DNA from: Streptomyces sp. CB01201
GTDB taxonomy: Bacteria > Actinomycetota > Actinomycetes > Streptomycetales > Streptomycetaceae
Length of the DNA: 64,000 bases
Direction: 5' to 3'
NCBI RefSeq assembly: GCF_002803085.1
Contig: NZ_NNBJ01000026.1
Span: 1-64,000 of the forward strand
Part shown: positions 8,304 to 15,958 of the stretch, piece after piece
How the letters are laid out: every line of letters starts with the position of its first letter
How positions within the stretch are numbered: the stretch's first letter is position 1
Program-made: the position numbers and the translations under genes
Notes under the pieces: generated by a model
What the model was told of the DNA's origin: nothing
The model's input: only the letters and a program-made list of their open reading frames with translations
Database searches by the model: none

Positions 8304-9506
8304 TTACTGGGACATCGTCAGGCCGTCCTTGGCCGCGCCCCGGCCCAGGACCGCCTCGCGGATGTGGTCCCGGGCGGCGGTGTAGTCCTCGCGGTCCGGT
8401 GACTTCGCCAGCGCCTGCGGCAGGCTCATCACGCGGCCGCGGTCCACATCGATCCACTGGGGAATGAACTCCGCCTTGCTGACCTCCCAGCGCGCGCCGG
8501 GCCTGGCGGGCGGTGCGAAGGTGAAGCGGGCGATGGAGCTCATGTTGCCGCGGTCGTCGCGCGCACCGGTGTCGTTGAACATCTCGCCCGCGATCTGGTC
8601 GCCCTCGCCGTAGACGATCCAGGTCCCGTTGACCTTCTCGTACGCCTGCGGGATGTGCGCATGGGTGCCGAGAATGAGGTCGATGTCGGGGCGGCCGTTC
8701 GTCTTCGACGCGGTGAGCGCCTTGCCGAGGCCGAGCTGCTGCTCGTCGGGGTCGGTCTGCCACTCGGTACCCCAGTGGAGGCTGACCACCACGACGTCGG
8801 CGCCCGCGGCCCGGGCCGCCCGCGCATCGGCGACGATCTTCTTCTGGTCGATGAGGTGGACCGCCCACGGCTGTCCGTCCGGCATCGGATAGCCGTTGGT
8901 GTCATAGGTGTAGGCGAGCTGGGCGACCTTGGCGCCGCCCGCCGCGAGCAGCGCGGGCCGCGCCGACTCCTCGGCCGTGCGGCCCGACCCGGCGTGTTTC
9001 AGGCCGGCCTTGTCGAAGGCCTTCAGGGTGCGGGCGACGCCGTCGGCCCCGTCGTCCAGGCTGTGGTTGGAGGCGGTCGAGCAGGAGTCGTACCCGGCGT
9101 CCTTCAGGGCCGCGGCCACCTGCGGCGGGGATGTGAAGGCGGGGTAGCCGGTGAAGGGCCCCTCGTCCTCGCCGTACACCGTCTCCATGTGACAGATCGC
9201 CAGATCGGCCCGGGAGATGATCGGCTTGACCCCGGAGAGCATCGGCCGGAAGTCGTAACTCCCGTCCTCCGCATCGGACTTGGCGCGCTGGATGGTCGAG
9301 TCGTGCGGGAGTACGTCGCCGGTGGCGACCAGCGTGAAGGGGTGCGGAGCGGGCGCCGGCCCCGCGGCCAGGGTCCGGTGGGCGCCCTGTGGCTGCGGCT
9401 GCTGGACGGGGGATCGCTGCCCCTCGCCGCATCCCGCGGTGGCCGCGAGCAGGAGGGCCAGGGCGGCCGCCGCCCCGAGTCGGGCGCGCTGGGTCGGCTG
9501 GTGCAT
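8304..9506 (-). CDS. CapA-family (PGA_cap) secreted lipoprotein
   Basis: The start at 9506 (MHQPTQRAR) has GGAG about 10 bases upstream; the product is 400 residues. The signal sequence ends LLAATAGCGEG, a plausible lipobox with Cys about 28. The mature part has the metallophosphatase-like CapA fold: VATGDVLPHDS, ICHMETVYGE, ASNHSLDDG, VVVSLHWGTEW and LGTHAHIPQA. CapA relatives are linked to poly-gamma-glutamate capsule synthesis, but many actinobacterial members have no capsule locus, and none of capBC is here. I call only the family and membrane attachment. It is convergent with the universal stress gene. Confidence 0.92.
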   Translation of the reverse strand: MHQPTQRARLGAAAALALLLAATAGCGEGQRSPVQQPQPQGAHRTLAAGPAPAPHPFTLVATGDVLPHDSTIQRAKSDAEDGSYDFRPMLSGVKPIISRADLAICHMETVYGEDEGPFTGYPAFTSPPQVAAALKDAGYDSCSTASNHSLDDGADGVARTLKAFDKAGLKHAGSGRTAEESARPALLAAGGAKVAQLAYTYDTNGYPMPDGQPWAVHLIDQKKIVADARAARAAGADVVVVSLHWGTEWQTDPDEQQLGLGKALTASKTNGRPDIDLILGTHAHIPQAYEKVNGTWIVYGEGDQIAGEMFNDTGARDDRGNMSSIARFTFAPPARPGARWEVSKAEFIPQWIDVDRGRVMSLPQALAKSPDREDYTAARDHIREAVLGRGAAKDGLTMSQ

Positions 9507-9594
9507 CGCAGTCGGACTCCGTTGCTCGAAGGCGTTCGTGTGTCCGAAATCCACCCCGCGAGAACCGGCCGGTCAAGCCGAAAAGCCGTTCATA

Positions 9595-9615
9595 CGATTC
9601 AAGATCGCTGAATCG
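9595..9615. promoter_or_regulatory. Inverted repeat in the divergent CapA / sigma-factor region
   Basis: CGATTCA (9595-9601) and TGAATCG (9609-9615) are perfect 7-bp arms with a 7-base spacer, about 90 bp upstream of the CapA-family start. It could be an operator; no regulator can be assigned. Confidence 0.35.
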
Positions 9616-9778
9616 GACGCACCCGGGGCAGGGACCGCCGCCCCGTCCGACCGTTCGCCGTACCACTCGTCGGCCCGGTTCGACCGCTCGTCGCAGGGCG
9701 CGGTACGACGGCTGTCCCCGTACTCCCCGATGCGCTCGGATACCGCTGGTCAGGGGTATCGGGGAGAGGGCGGGCACG

Positions 9779-10399
9779 GTGACGACGGCGGTCGGGGACA
9801 TACGGCGCTACACCCACGAGCGGGATCTGGCCGAGTTGCAGCGTGTGCACGGGCCGGCGCTGCTGCACTTCCTGCTCGGGCTCACCTTCGGCGACCGCCA
9901 GCGCGCCGAGGATCTGCTCCAGGAGACGCTGGTGCGGGCCTGGCAGCACCCGGAGGCGTTCGAGGCTCCCTACTCCTCCATGCGCCCCTGGCTGTTCACC
10001 GTCGCCCGGCGGCTCGCCATCGACGCGCGGCGCAGCCGGCTTGCCCGTCCCGCCGAAGTCGCGGACGAGGTGCTGCTCGCGACCGCGGAGTGCGCCGACC
10101 ACACCGAGCGCTGCACCGCCGCCCTCGACGTCCGCTCGGCCGTGAGGTCGCTCACACCCGAACACCGCGCGGTCCTGGTCCAGTTGTACTTCCGCGGCCT
10201 CAGTGTGAACGAAGCGGCACAGGTGCTCGGTGTGCCGCCAGGGACCGTCAAGTCCCGTTCGCACTACGCACTGCGCGCGCTGGCCCGGGTGCTGCCCGGC
10301 TATTCTCCTTCGGGTCCCGAAGGGCTCTCCTCGGTGGGTTCCAGGTCCGCCTCGGTGAGCAGGGCGAGCAGCGAGGACGCCTCGGCGGCCTCCAGGTAG
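9779..10399 (+). CDS. ECF RNA polymerase sigma factor
   Basis: The frame starts at GTG 9779 (VTTAVGDIRRYTHERD), with GGAGAGGG about 10 bases upstream; 206 residues. Sigma region 2 is clear (LAELQRVHGPALLHFLLGL, AEDLLQETLVRAWQHPEAF). Region 4 follows (VRSLTPEHRAVLVQLYFRG, VNEAAQVLGVPPGTVKSRS, YALRALARVL). The last 33 residues (GYSPSGPEG to the end) are Ser-rich and read through DNA that also encodes a small zinc-finger protein on the other strand. The two genes overlap tail-to-tail by 100 bp. The usual ECF arrangement is sigma then anti-sigma on the same strand, so this layout is unusual. Confidence 0.93.
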   Translation: MTTAVGDIRRYTHERDLAELQRVHGPALLHFLLGLTFGDRQRAEDLLQETLVRAWQHPEAFEAPYSSMRPWLFTVARRLAIDARRSRLARPAEVADEVLLATAECADHTERCTAALDVRSAVRSLTPEHRAVLVQLYFRGLSVNEAAQVLGVPPGTVKSRSHYALRALARVLPGYSPSGPEGLSSVGSRSASVSRASSEDASAASR

Positions 10400-10506
10400 G
10401 CGGCCCGGCACGGCGCGCACCGGCGCAGATGCGCGGCGACGTCGCGGTCCTCCTCCGGCTCCAGCGCGCCCAGCACGTACGCGCCGAGGAGCTGCCGCAC
10501 ATGCAT
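10300..10506 (-). CDS. Small zinc-binding anti-sigma-like protein (zf-HC2)
   Basis: I chose ATG 10506 (MHVRQLLGAYVLGALEPEED) because GAGG lies 5 bases upstream; the product is 68 residues. The H-x3-C-x2-C zinc motif (HLRRCAPC) follows a typical zf-HC2 helix (LLGAYVLGALEPEEDRDVAAHL). There is no TM segment, so it would be a soluble anti-sigma domain. Its C-terminal third lies antisense to the end of the ECF sigma gene. The pairing with that sigma factor is inferred from position and family, not proven. Confidence 0.85.
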   Translation of the reverse strand: MHVRQLLGAYVLGALEPEEDRDVAAHLRRCAPCRAAYLEAAEASSLLALLTEADLEPTEESPSGPEGE

Positions 10507-10628
10507 GAGCACCTCGTGTCTTGTGACGGATCCTGCCCTTCTGGCCACGGCGGGCACGCGCCCCCGGTTCAATGCTCCCTGGAGCTCCCCGGGAGCGCCG
10601 GGACGGTCGATGAAAGAGGCGAGACAGG

Positions 10629-11123
10629 ATGCGTCCGGAGGGAAGTAGCGGGACCAGTGGTGGCGAACTGCTGGTGCCGATGGCATGGATGTACGCGGAG
10701 TACATCGCCGACGAATTGCTGCGTACCGGCGATCTGATGCCGCCGACGACGCTGGAGTTCAGGGCCGGGCGCAACGCCCTCGCCCTGACGATCTTCCTGT
10801 CCGACGGCGCGGTCGGCGGGGCCCGGGTGGTGGCCCGGCTCGACGAGTGGAGCTCGCTCACCGCGGCCGGGCGGCCCTGGCGGCGCTGGGTCTGCGCCCG
10901 GCTGCACCGGCTGCTGCGCGATCAGGAGCGGGGGCCGGACGTGGAGCTGGCGCGGGCGGCCTGGCGGTGGCTGGAGGAGACCGAGCTGCTCGCGGCCGAT
11001 CTGGACGCGGTGGTGCCGGGCGGGGTCGATCCCGGCGCCGACAGCGAGGACGAGCCCCGGGTGTGGACGCCGGCGTGGGAACTCGGCCTCCCTCTGGGGC
11101 ACTTGGCGATCCACCTCTTCTGA
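10629..11123 (+). CDS. Conserved-looking hypothetical protein
   Basis: A 164-residue protein starting at ATG 10629 with purine-rich AGAGGCGAGACAGG just upstream. No recognised domain. It is rich in Trp and Arg in the middle (SSLTAAGRPWRRWVCARLHRL), with an acidic linker near 140 and a hydrophobic end (PLGHLAIHLF). It looks soluble and helical with no signal peptide. Its stop codon TGA (11121-11123) is the first triplet of a 9-bp tandem repeat array. It diverges from the small anti-sigma-like gene across 122 bp. Confidence 0.7.
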   Translation: MRPEGSSGTSGGELLVPMAWMYAEYIADELLRTGDLMPPTTLEFRAGRNALALTIFLSDGAVGGARVVARLDEWSSLTAAGRPWRRWVCARLHRLLRDQERGPDVELARAAWRWLEETELLAADLDAVVPGGVDPGADSEDEPRVWTPAWELGLPLGHLAIHLF

Positions 11124-11174
11124 CTCTTCCGACTCTTCTGACACAGCTGACACAGCTGACACAGCTGACACAGC
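11121..11174. repeat. Six 9-bp tandem repeats in a convergent 3' gap
   Basis: The units are TGACTCTTC, CGACTCTTC and then four exact copies of TGACACAGC (11139-11174). The array fills the gap between the stop of the hypothetical gene and the stop of the histidine kinase gene. The 9-bp period is a whole number of codons, and the stop codon of the upstream gene is the first TGA of the array. Such arrays change copy number by slippage. Confidence 0.9.
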
Positions 11175-11175
11175 A

Positions 11176-12357
11176 TCAACTGTGCACGCCCGCACGGTAT
11201 TTGGGTATGCGCGCCGTGATCTTCATACCCGCACCCACGCCCGTCTCGATGACGAGGCCGTAGGCGTCGCCGTAGACCTGCCGCAGTCGTTCGTCCACGT
11301 TGAGCAGTCCGATGCCGCCCGAGGCTCCGCCCTCGCCGCGCAGGACGCGGCGCAGCCGCTCCGGGTCCATGCCCGCGCCGTCGTCCTCGATCACGACCTC
11401 GGCCTCGTTGCCCGCGTCCAGGGCACTGATCGTGATGCGCCCCGCCCCGACGGCGCCCTCGATACCGTGCTTGACGGCGTTCTCGACGAGCGGCTGGAGG
11501 CACAGGAACGGCAGCGCGACCGGGAGGACCTCCGGCGCGACCTGGAGGGTGACGGAGAGCCGGTCGCCGAAGCGGGCCCGGACCAGCGCCAGATACTGGT
11601 CGATGCAGTGGAGTTCCTCGGCGAGCGTGGTGAAGTCGCCGTGCCGCCGGAAGGAGTAGCGGGTGAAGTCGGCGAATTCCAGCAGGAGTTCGCGGGCGCG
11701 TTCCGGGTCGGTGCGGACGAACGAGGCGATCGCCGCGAGGGAGTTGAAGATGAAGTGCGGGGAGATCTGGGCGCGCAGGGCCTTGATCTCGGCCTCGATC
11801 AACCGGGTCCGGGAACGGTCGAGTTCGGCGAGTTCGAGCTGTACGGAGACCCAGCGTCCGACCTCGCCCGCCGCGCGCGCGAGGACCGCCGACTCGCGGG
11901 GCGCATAGGCGATCAGGGTGCCGAGCACCCGGTGGTCCACGGTGAGCGGCACGGCCACCGCCCAGCGCAGCGGGCAGTCCAGATCGTCGCAGGACAGCGC
12001 GAACGCCTTGTCGCGTCCGGTGTCCAGCAACACCCGCACCTGGTCCATGACTTGGGCGCCGTGATGCTGCTCCCCCGCCCCGTCCCAGGTCAGGACGGTG
12101 TCGCGGTCGGTGAGGCAGAGCGCGTCGGTGCCGAGCAGGGAGCGCAGGCGCCGGGCCGACTTGCGGGCGGCCTCGGCGGTGAGCCCGGCGCGCAGTGGGG
12201 GCGCCGCGAGCGAGGCGGTGTGCAGGGTCTCGAAGGTGGCGTGCTCGACGGGCGTGCCGACGTCGCTGGTACGGGCCCGCCGTGCGGTGCGCCGGCCGAG
12301 CAGATACCCGGCGGCGGCCAGGAGCGGTCCGAGGAAGAGCAGGGCGGCCAGGGTCAT
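11176..12357 (-). CDS. LytS-type sensor histidine kinase
   Basis: Starts at ATG 12357, overlapping the symporter stop by 4 bp (ATGA). The 393-residue protein has one N-terminal TM segment (MTLAALLFLGPLLAAAGYLLG), a GAF-like sensing region (about 60-180) and then the His_kinase signature AQISPHFIFNSLAAIASF. The ATP-binding N box is LCLQPLVENAVKHGIEG, with G boxes VIEDDGAGM and SGGIGLLNV. The LytS/YehU family pairs with LytTR response regulators, and one lies upstream in the same operon (14468-15214). I infer that it senses the solute carried by the co-encoded symporter or its metabolic state. Confidence 0.93.
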   Translation of the reverse strand: MTLAALLFLGPLLAAAGYLLGRRTARRARTSDVGTPVEHATFETLHTASLAAPPLRAGLTAEAARKSARRLRSLLGTDALCLTDRDTVLTWDGAGEQHHGAQVMDQVRVLLDTGRDKAFALSCDDLDCPLRWAVAVPLTVDHRVLGTLIAYAPRESAVLARAAGEVGRWVSVQLELAELDRSRTRLIEAEIKALRAQISPHFIFNSLAAIASFVRTDPERARELLLEFADFTRYSFRRHGDFTTLAEELHCIDQYLALVRARFGDRLSVTLQVAPEVLPVALPFLCLQPLVENAVKHGIEGAVGAGRITISALDAGNEAEVVIEDDGAGMDPERLRRVLRGEGGASGGIGLLNVDERLRQVYGDAYGLVIETGVGAGMKITARIPKYRAGVHS

Positions 12358-14033
12358 CGCGGCGCGCCTCCCGCGCGGGCCAGGGCTTCGGGCAGATGGA
12401 AACGGGTCATGGCGGCGTTGGTGCCGGCCGGGACGCGCCCCGGGGTGGCGAGCGAAACCCCGATCATGGCGAGGAAGCCGACCGGCACCGACCAGACGGC
12501 GGGCCAGGCGAGCAGCGCGTGCGCGAGCCCCGGCGGGGCCAGGCCGAGGACCGTGGCGGCGACCGCGAGCAGCGCCGAACCGCCCCCGAGGAGGAGCCCG
12601 GCCGCCGCCCCCGGCGGGGTCAGCCCGCGCCACCAGATGCCGAGCACGAGCAGCGGGCAGAACGAGGAGGCGGACACCGCGAACGCCATCCCGACCGCGT
12701 CGGCCACCGGCACCTGGCTGACGAGCAGCGCACCGAGCAGCGGCACCGAGATGGCGATCGGCGTGGCGAGGCGGAAGTGGCGTATGCCGCGCGAGGGCAG
12801 CACGTCCTGGGTGAGGACTCCGGCGACCGCCATGGTGAGTCCGGAGGCCGTCGACAGGAACGCGGCGAAGGCGCCGCCCGCGACCAGCGCGCCCAGCAGA
12901 TCGCCCCCGGCACCGCCGACGAGGCGCTCGGGCAGCAGGAGCACGGCCGCGTCCGCGTCCCCGGTGAGGGCGAGTTCGGGGGCGTACAGGCGGCCGAGCG
13001 CCCCGTAGACGGGTGGCAGCAGGTAGAAGGCGCCGATCAGGGCGAGGACGACGACGGTGGCCCGGCGGGCCTCGCGGCCGCCCGGGCTGGTGTAGAAGCG
13101 GACCACGACGTGGGGCAGGCCCATGGTGCCGAGGAAGGTCGCCACGATCAGCCCGTACGTGGCGTACAGCGGGTGTTCGGTGCGGGCGGCGGTGCCGGGG
13201 ACGCGGGTCGCGGCGTCGAGGGCGAGCCGGGTGCCGGCCTCGACGCGGTGTTCGCCCGGCACCAGGGTCAGCGCCTCGCCGTGCCGGGGGCGGCCGTCGA
13301 CGGTGCCGGTGGCGCGGACGGACAGCGGATCCGTCAGTCTCAGGGTCAGGGTGTCGGCGACACGGACGGTCTGCTGGTGGCGCAGGGCGGCCGGTTCGTC
13401 GTAGACGGGACGCGGGGCGCCGTCGCCCCGCCAGGCCAGGACCAGGAAGAGGACGGGCACGAGCAGCGCGGTCAGCTTCAGCCAGTACTGGAATGCCTGG
13501 ACGAAGGTGATCGAGCGCATGCCGCCGGCCGCGACCGCGACGACCACGACGGCGGCGACGAGCACCGGCCCGAGCCAGTCCGGCGCACCGGTCAGGATCT
13601 TCAACGTGAGCCCCGCGCCCTGGAGTTGGGGCACCAGGTACAGCCAGCCGGCGCCGACCACGAACACGCTCACCAGACGGCGCACGCCCGGCGATTCGAG
13701 CCGGGCCTCCGCGAAGTCGGGCAGCGTGTACGCGCCGGAGCGGCGCAGCGGCGCCGCCACGAACAGGAGCAGCACCAGATAGCCGGCGGTGTAGCCGACC
13801 GGGTACCAGAGCATGTCCGGGCCCTGCACCAGGACGAGTCCGGCGATGCCGAGGAAGGAGGCCGCGGAGAGGTACTCCCCGCTGATGGCGGCCGCGTTGA
13901 GCCCCGGCCCCACGGTGCGCGAGGCGACGTAGAAGTCCGATGTGGTGCGCGAGATGCGCAGGCCGAACCCGCCGACCAGGACGGTGGCGAGCACGACGGC
14001 GGTCACCGCCACCACGGCGTACGTCTGGCTCAC
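12354..14033 (-). CDS. Sodium/solute symporter (SSS family, ActP/MctP-like)
   Basis: A 559-residue polytopic protein with about 13 TM segments. Family features include SRTVGPGLNAAAISGEYLSAASFLG, LWYPVGYTAGYLVLLL and FLSTASGLTMAVAGVLTQD near the C terminus. These match cation/acetate and monocarboxylate symporters, which often have a DUF485 protein encoded just upstream, as here. A large extracytosolic loop (about 210-290) interrupts the usual topology and is longer than I expect for ActP. It overlaps DUF485 and the kinase by 4 bp each, so translation is coupled. Likely substrates are acetate, pyruvate or similar acids. Confidence 0.93.
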   Translation of the reverse strand: MSQTYAVVAVTAVVLATVLVGGFGLRISRTTSDFYVASRTVGPGLNAAAISGEYLSAASFLGIAGLVLVQGPDMLWYPVGYTAGYLVLLLFVAAPLRRSGAYTLPDFAEARLESPGVRRLVSVFVVGAGWLYLVPQLQGAGLTLKILTGAPDWLGPVLVAAVVVVAVAAGGMRSITFVQAFQYWLKLTALLVPVLFLVLAWRGDGAPRPVYDEPAALRHQQTVRVADTLTLRLTDPLSVRATGTVDGRPRHGEALTLVPGEHRVEAGTRLALDAATRVPGTAARTEHPLYATYGLIVATFLGTMGLPHVVVRFYTSPGGREARRATVVVLALIGAFYLLPPVYGALGRLYAPELALTGDADAAVLLLPERLVGGAGGDLLGALVAGGAFAAFLSTASGLTMAVAGVLTQDVLPSRGIRHFRLATPIAISVPLLGALLVSQVPVADAVGMAFAVSASSFCPLLVLGIWWRGLTPPGAAAGLLLGGGSALLAVAATVLGLAPPGLAHALLAWPAVWSVPVGFLAMIGVSLATPGRVPAGTNAAMTRFHLPEALARAGGAPR

Positions 14034-14422
14034 TCGGCGCGGCGGCCCTGCGTCGGGCGGCCGTCCGTCGGCCGGTCGGCGACCAGGCGGGCGAAGTCAC
14101 GCTCGTTGCGCTCGGCGGTGCGCACGTACCACCAGGCGATGAGGGCGAGCGGCCCGTAGACGGCGAAGCCGAGCACGCACCAGGTGACGGCGTCGTCGTC
14201 CAGGGCGCGAAAGGCGAGCGGCAGCGTCCCCACCGTGAGGGCGAGTACCACGAACCCGGTCACGGCGGCTCGGAATTGACCGCGCATCAGGGAGCGCACA
14301 TAGGCGCCGCCGAGCGCGGTCTGCTCGTCGATCTCGGACTGGGCGCGGTGGCGTGGCAGTGGGCGGACCCTCCTCGGCTCCCCGGTGACCCGCTCGCGTC
14401 GCGCCGCCTGCTCTGCGGACAT
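14030..14422 (-). CDS. DUF485 membrane protein, symporter partner
   Basis: A 130-residue protein with two TM segments (FRAAVTGFVVLALTVGTLPLAF and CVLGFAVYGPLALIAWWYV) and the family pattern YxxLxxxxxRF..WYVRxA. DUF485 (YjcH) proteins are encoded next to acetate-type SSS symporters and are thought to assist them. ATG 14422 to TGA 14030 overlaps the symporter start by 4 bp. The N terminus is basic and cytosolic. Confidence 0.9.
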   Translation of the reverse strand: MSAEQAARRERVTGEPRRVRPLPRHRAQSEIDEQTALGGAYVRSLMRGQFRAAVTGFVVLALTVGTLPLAFRALDDDAVTWCVLGFAVYGPLALIAWWYVRTAERNERDFARLVADRPTDGRPTQGRRAE

Positions 14423-14467
14423 GGCGCGGAGTGTACGCAGCCGCTCACCGATCGGGGAAGGGGCAGG

Positions 14468-15214
14468 TCAGCGGGTGGTGCGCCGCAGCAGGCGGTCGCG
14501 CACGGTGCGGGCGTGGCGCCGGCTGACGGGGAGTTCGGCGCTGCCGACCCGCACGCTCATGCTGCCCGCGTCCAGGCGGAGTTCGTCGATCCGGTCGAGC
14601 GCTACCAGGTGGCTGCGGTGGATCCGCACGAAGCCCCGGCCGCGCCAGCGCTCCTCCAGGGTGGACAGCGGGATCCGCACGAGGTGGCTGCCGCGTGCGG
14701 TGTGCAGCCGGGCGTAGTCGCCCTGGGCCTCGGCGTACGTGATGTCGTCGATGGCCAGGAAGCGGGTGACGCCGCCGAGTTCGACCGGGATCTGGTCGGG
14801 TTCCTGGACGGTGGCGGAGCGGTCGCCGACGAGTTCGGCGACCCGGCGGACCGCCTCGGCCAGGCGCTCGCCGCGCACCGGTTTGAGGACGTAGTCGACG
14901 GCCTTCAGATCGAAGGCCTGCACGGCGAAGCCCTCGTGGGCGGTGACGAAGACGATCAGGGGCGGTCGGGCGAAGCCGGCGAGCAGCCGGGCGATGTCGA
15001 GTCCGGTGAGCCCGGCCATGTGGATGTCGAGGAAGACGACGTCGACGCCCCGGTCGCCGTCGTCGCCCGCTTCCAGGGCCGCGCCGATCAGCCGGAGCGC
15101 CTCGGTGGCGCCGGTCGCGCCCTCGGCGGTGCGGATCCGGGGGTCGGAGCGGAGCAGGTAGAGGAGTTCTTCGAGGGCGGGGGCTTCGTCGTCGACCGCC
15201 AGTACGCGCAGCAT
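14468..15214 (-). CDS. LytTR-family response regulator
   Basis: Starts at ATG 15214 (MLRVLAVDDEAPALEELLYLL) and has 248 residues. The receiver has the acidic pair D8-D9, the phospho-acceptor D63 (VVFLDIHMAG) and the KPV loop (DYVLKPVRGERL). The C-terminal LytTR DNA-binding domain contains FLAIDDITYAEAQGDYARLHT and GFVRIHRSHLVALDRID. It is the first gene of the four-gene operon with DUF485, the SSS symporter and the kinase, 45 bp upstream of DUF485. It is probably phosphorylated by the kinase at 11176-12357 and controls this transporter operon. Confidence 0.94.
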   Translation of the reverse strand: MLRVLAVDDEAPALEELLYLLRSDPRIRTAEGATGATEALRLIGAALEAGDDGDRGVDVVFLDIHMAGLTGLDIARLLAGFARPPLIVFVTAHEGFAVQAFDLKAVDYVLKPVRGERLAEAVRRVAELVGDRSATVQEPDQIPVELGGVTRFLAIDDITYAEAQGDYARLHTARGSHLVRIPLSTLEERWRGRGFVRIHRSHLVALDRIDELRLDAGSMSVRVGSAELPVSRRHARTVRDRLLRRTTR

Positions 15215-15286
15215 GGGGCCGGAGTTTAGGCGGGCGCGTGCCGGGGTGTCTTGAGTGTTCGGGGCGGTTCCCGCGTACCTGATGGC

Positions 15287-15907
15287 ATGAGTCCGCCGCA
15301 GATCCACCAGGCCGTCGGGGCCTACGCCCTCGGTGTGCTCGGTGCCGCCGACGCCTTCCGCTTCGAGGAGCACCTCGCCGGGTGCGCCGGCTGCGGTGCG
15401 CTGCTCGCCGAGTTCGACGGCGTGACGGCGCTGCTCGCCGCGTACCTCGCGGGCGGGCCGGTGCCGGCCCCCGCGGTGTCGCCCGAGGTGCTGCACGGGA
15501 TGCTGGGGGCGGTGGCCGGGCGGCGCCGGCGTGGACGAGTGGTGCGGCTCGCCGTGGTGGCCGCGGCGGGCGTGCTGGTGGCGGGCGGCGTCGGCATCGC
15601 CGTCGAACCCGCGCCGTCGGGCTGGACGGTGGCCTCGCACGCGCCCGGGGTGGCGGCCTCACTGGTGACGGATCGTCAGGAGTGGGGCACCGATGTGGAG
15701 TTGACGCTCGCCGGAGCGGAGCCGGCGTCGTGCACGCTGGTCGCGGTGGGCCGGGACGGCTCGCGCGAGACGGTGGCGAGCTGGGCGGAGCGGGGCGGCC
15801 CGCCCGTTCGGATGCGCGGGGCGGCGGCGTTCGCGCAGGACGCGATCGCACGGTTCGAGGTGCGGGTCGCGGACGGGACGCCGCTCGCGACCATGATCCC
15901 GCGGTGA
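15287..15907 (+). CDS. Orphan anti-sigma-like membrane protein (zf-HC2 plus RskA-like C domain)
   Basis: The start is ATG 15287 (MSPPQIHQAVGAYALGVLG); 206 residues. An N-terminal zinc motif (EEHLAGCAGC) is followed by one TM segment (about 85-105, LAVVAAAGVLVAGGVGIAV). The extracytosolic domain (TVASHAPGVAASLVTD onwards) resembles the C half of RskA-type anti-sigma factors. The zinc finger would hold a cytosolic sigma factor, but no sigma gene is adjacent; the neighbour is a divergent response regulator. It is either an orphan anti-sigma or partners with a sigma factor elsewhere. Confidence 0.85.
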   Translation: MSPPQIHQAVGAYALGVLGAADAFRFEEHLAGCAGCGALLAEFDGVTALLAAYLAGGPVPAPAVSPEVLHGMLGAVAGRRRRGRVVRLAVVAAAGVLVAGGVGIAVEPAPSGWTVASHAPGVAASLVTDRQEWGTDVELTLAGAEPASCTLVAVGRDGSRETVASWAERGGPPVRMRGAAAFAQDAIARFEVRVADGTPLATMIPR

Positions 15908-15958
15908 GACGGTCGCCGAGGCGGCCGTGCCGGGCCCGGGCCGCCCGCCCGGGGTGCG

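Noticed and set aside
11121..11174. CRISPR-like array at the 9-bp repeats
   Set aside because: Units are 9 bp, directly adjacent, with no spacers and no cas genes. It is a minisatellite.
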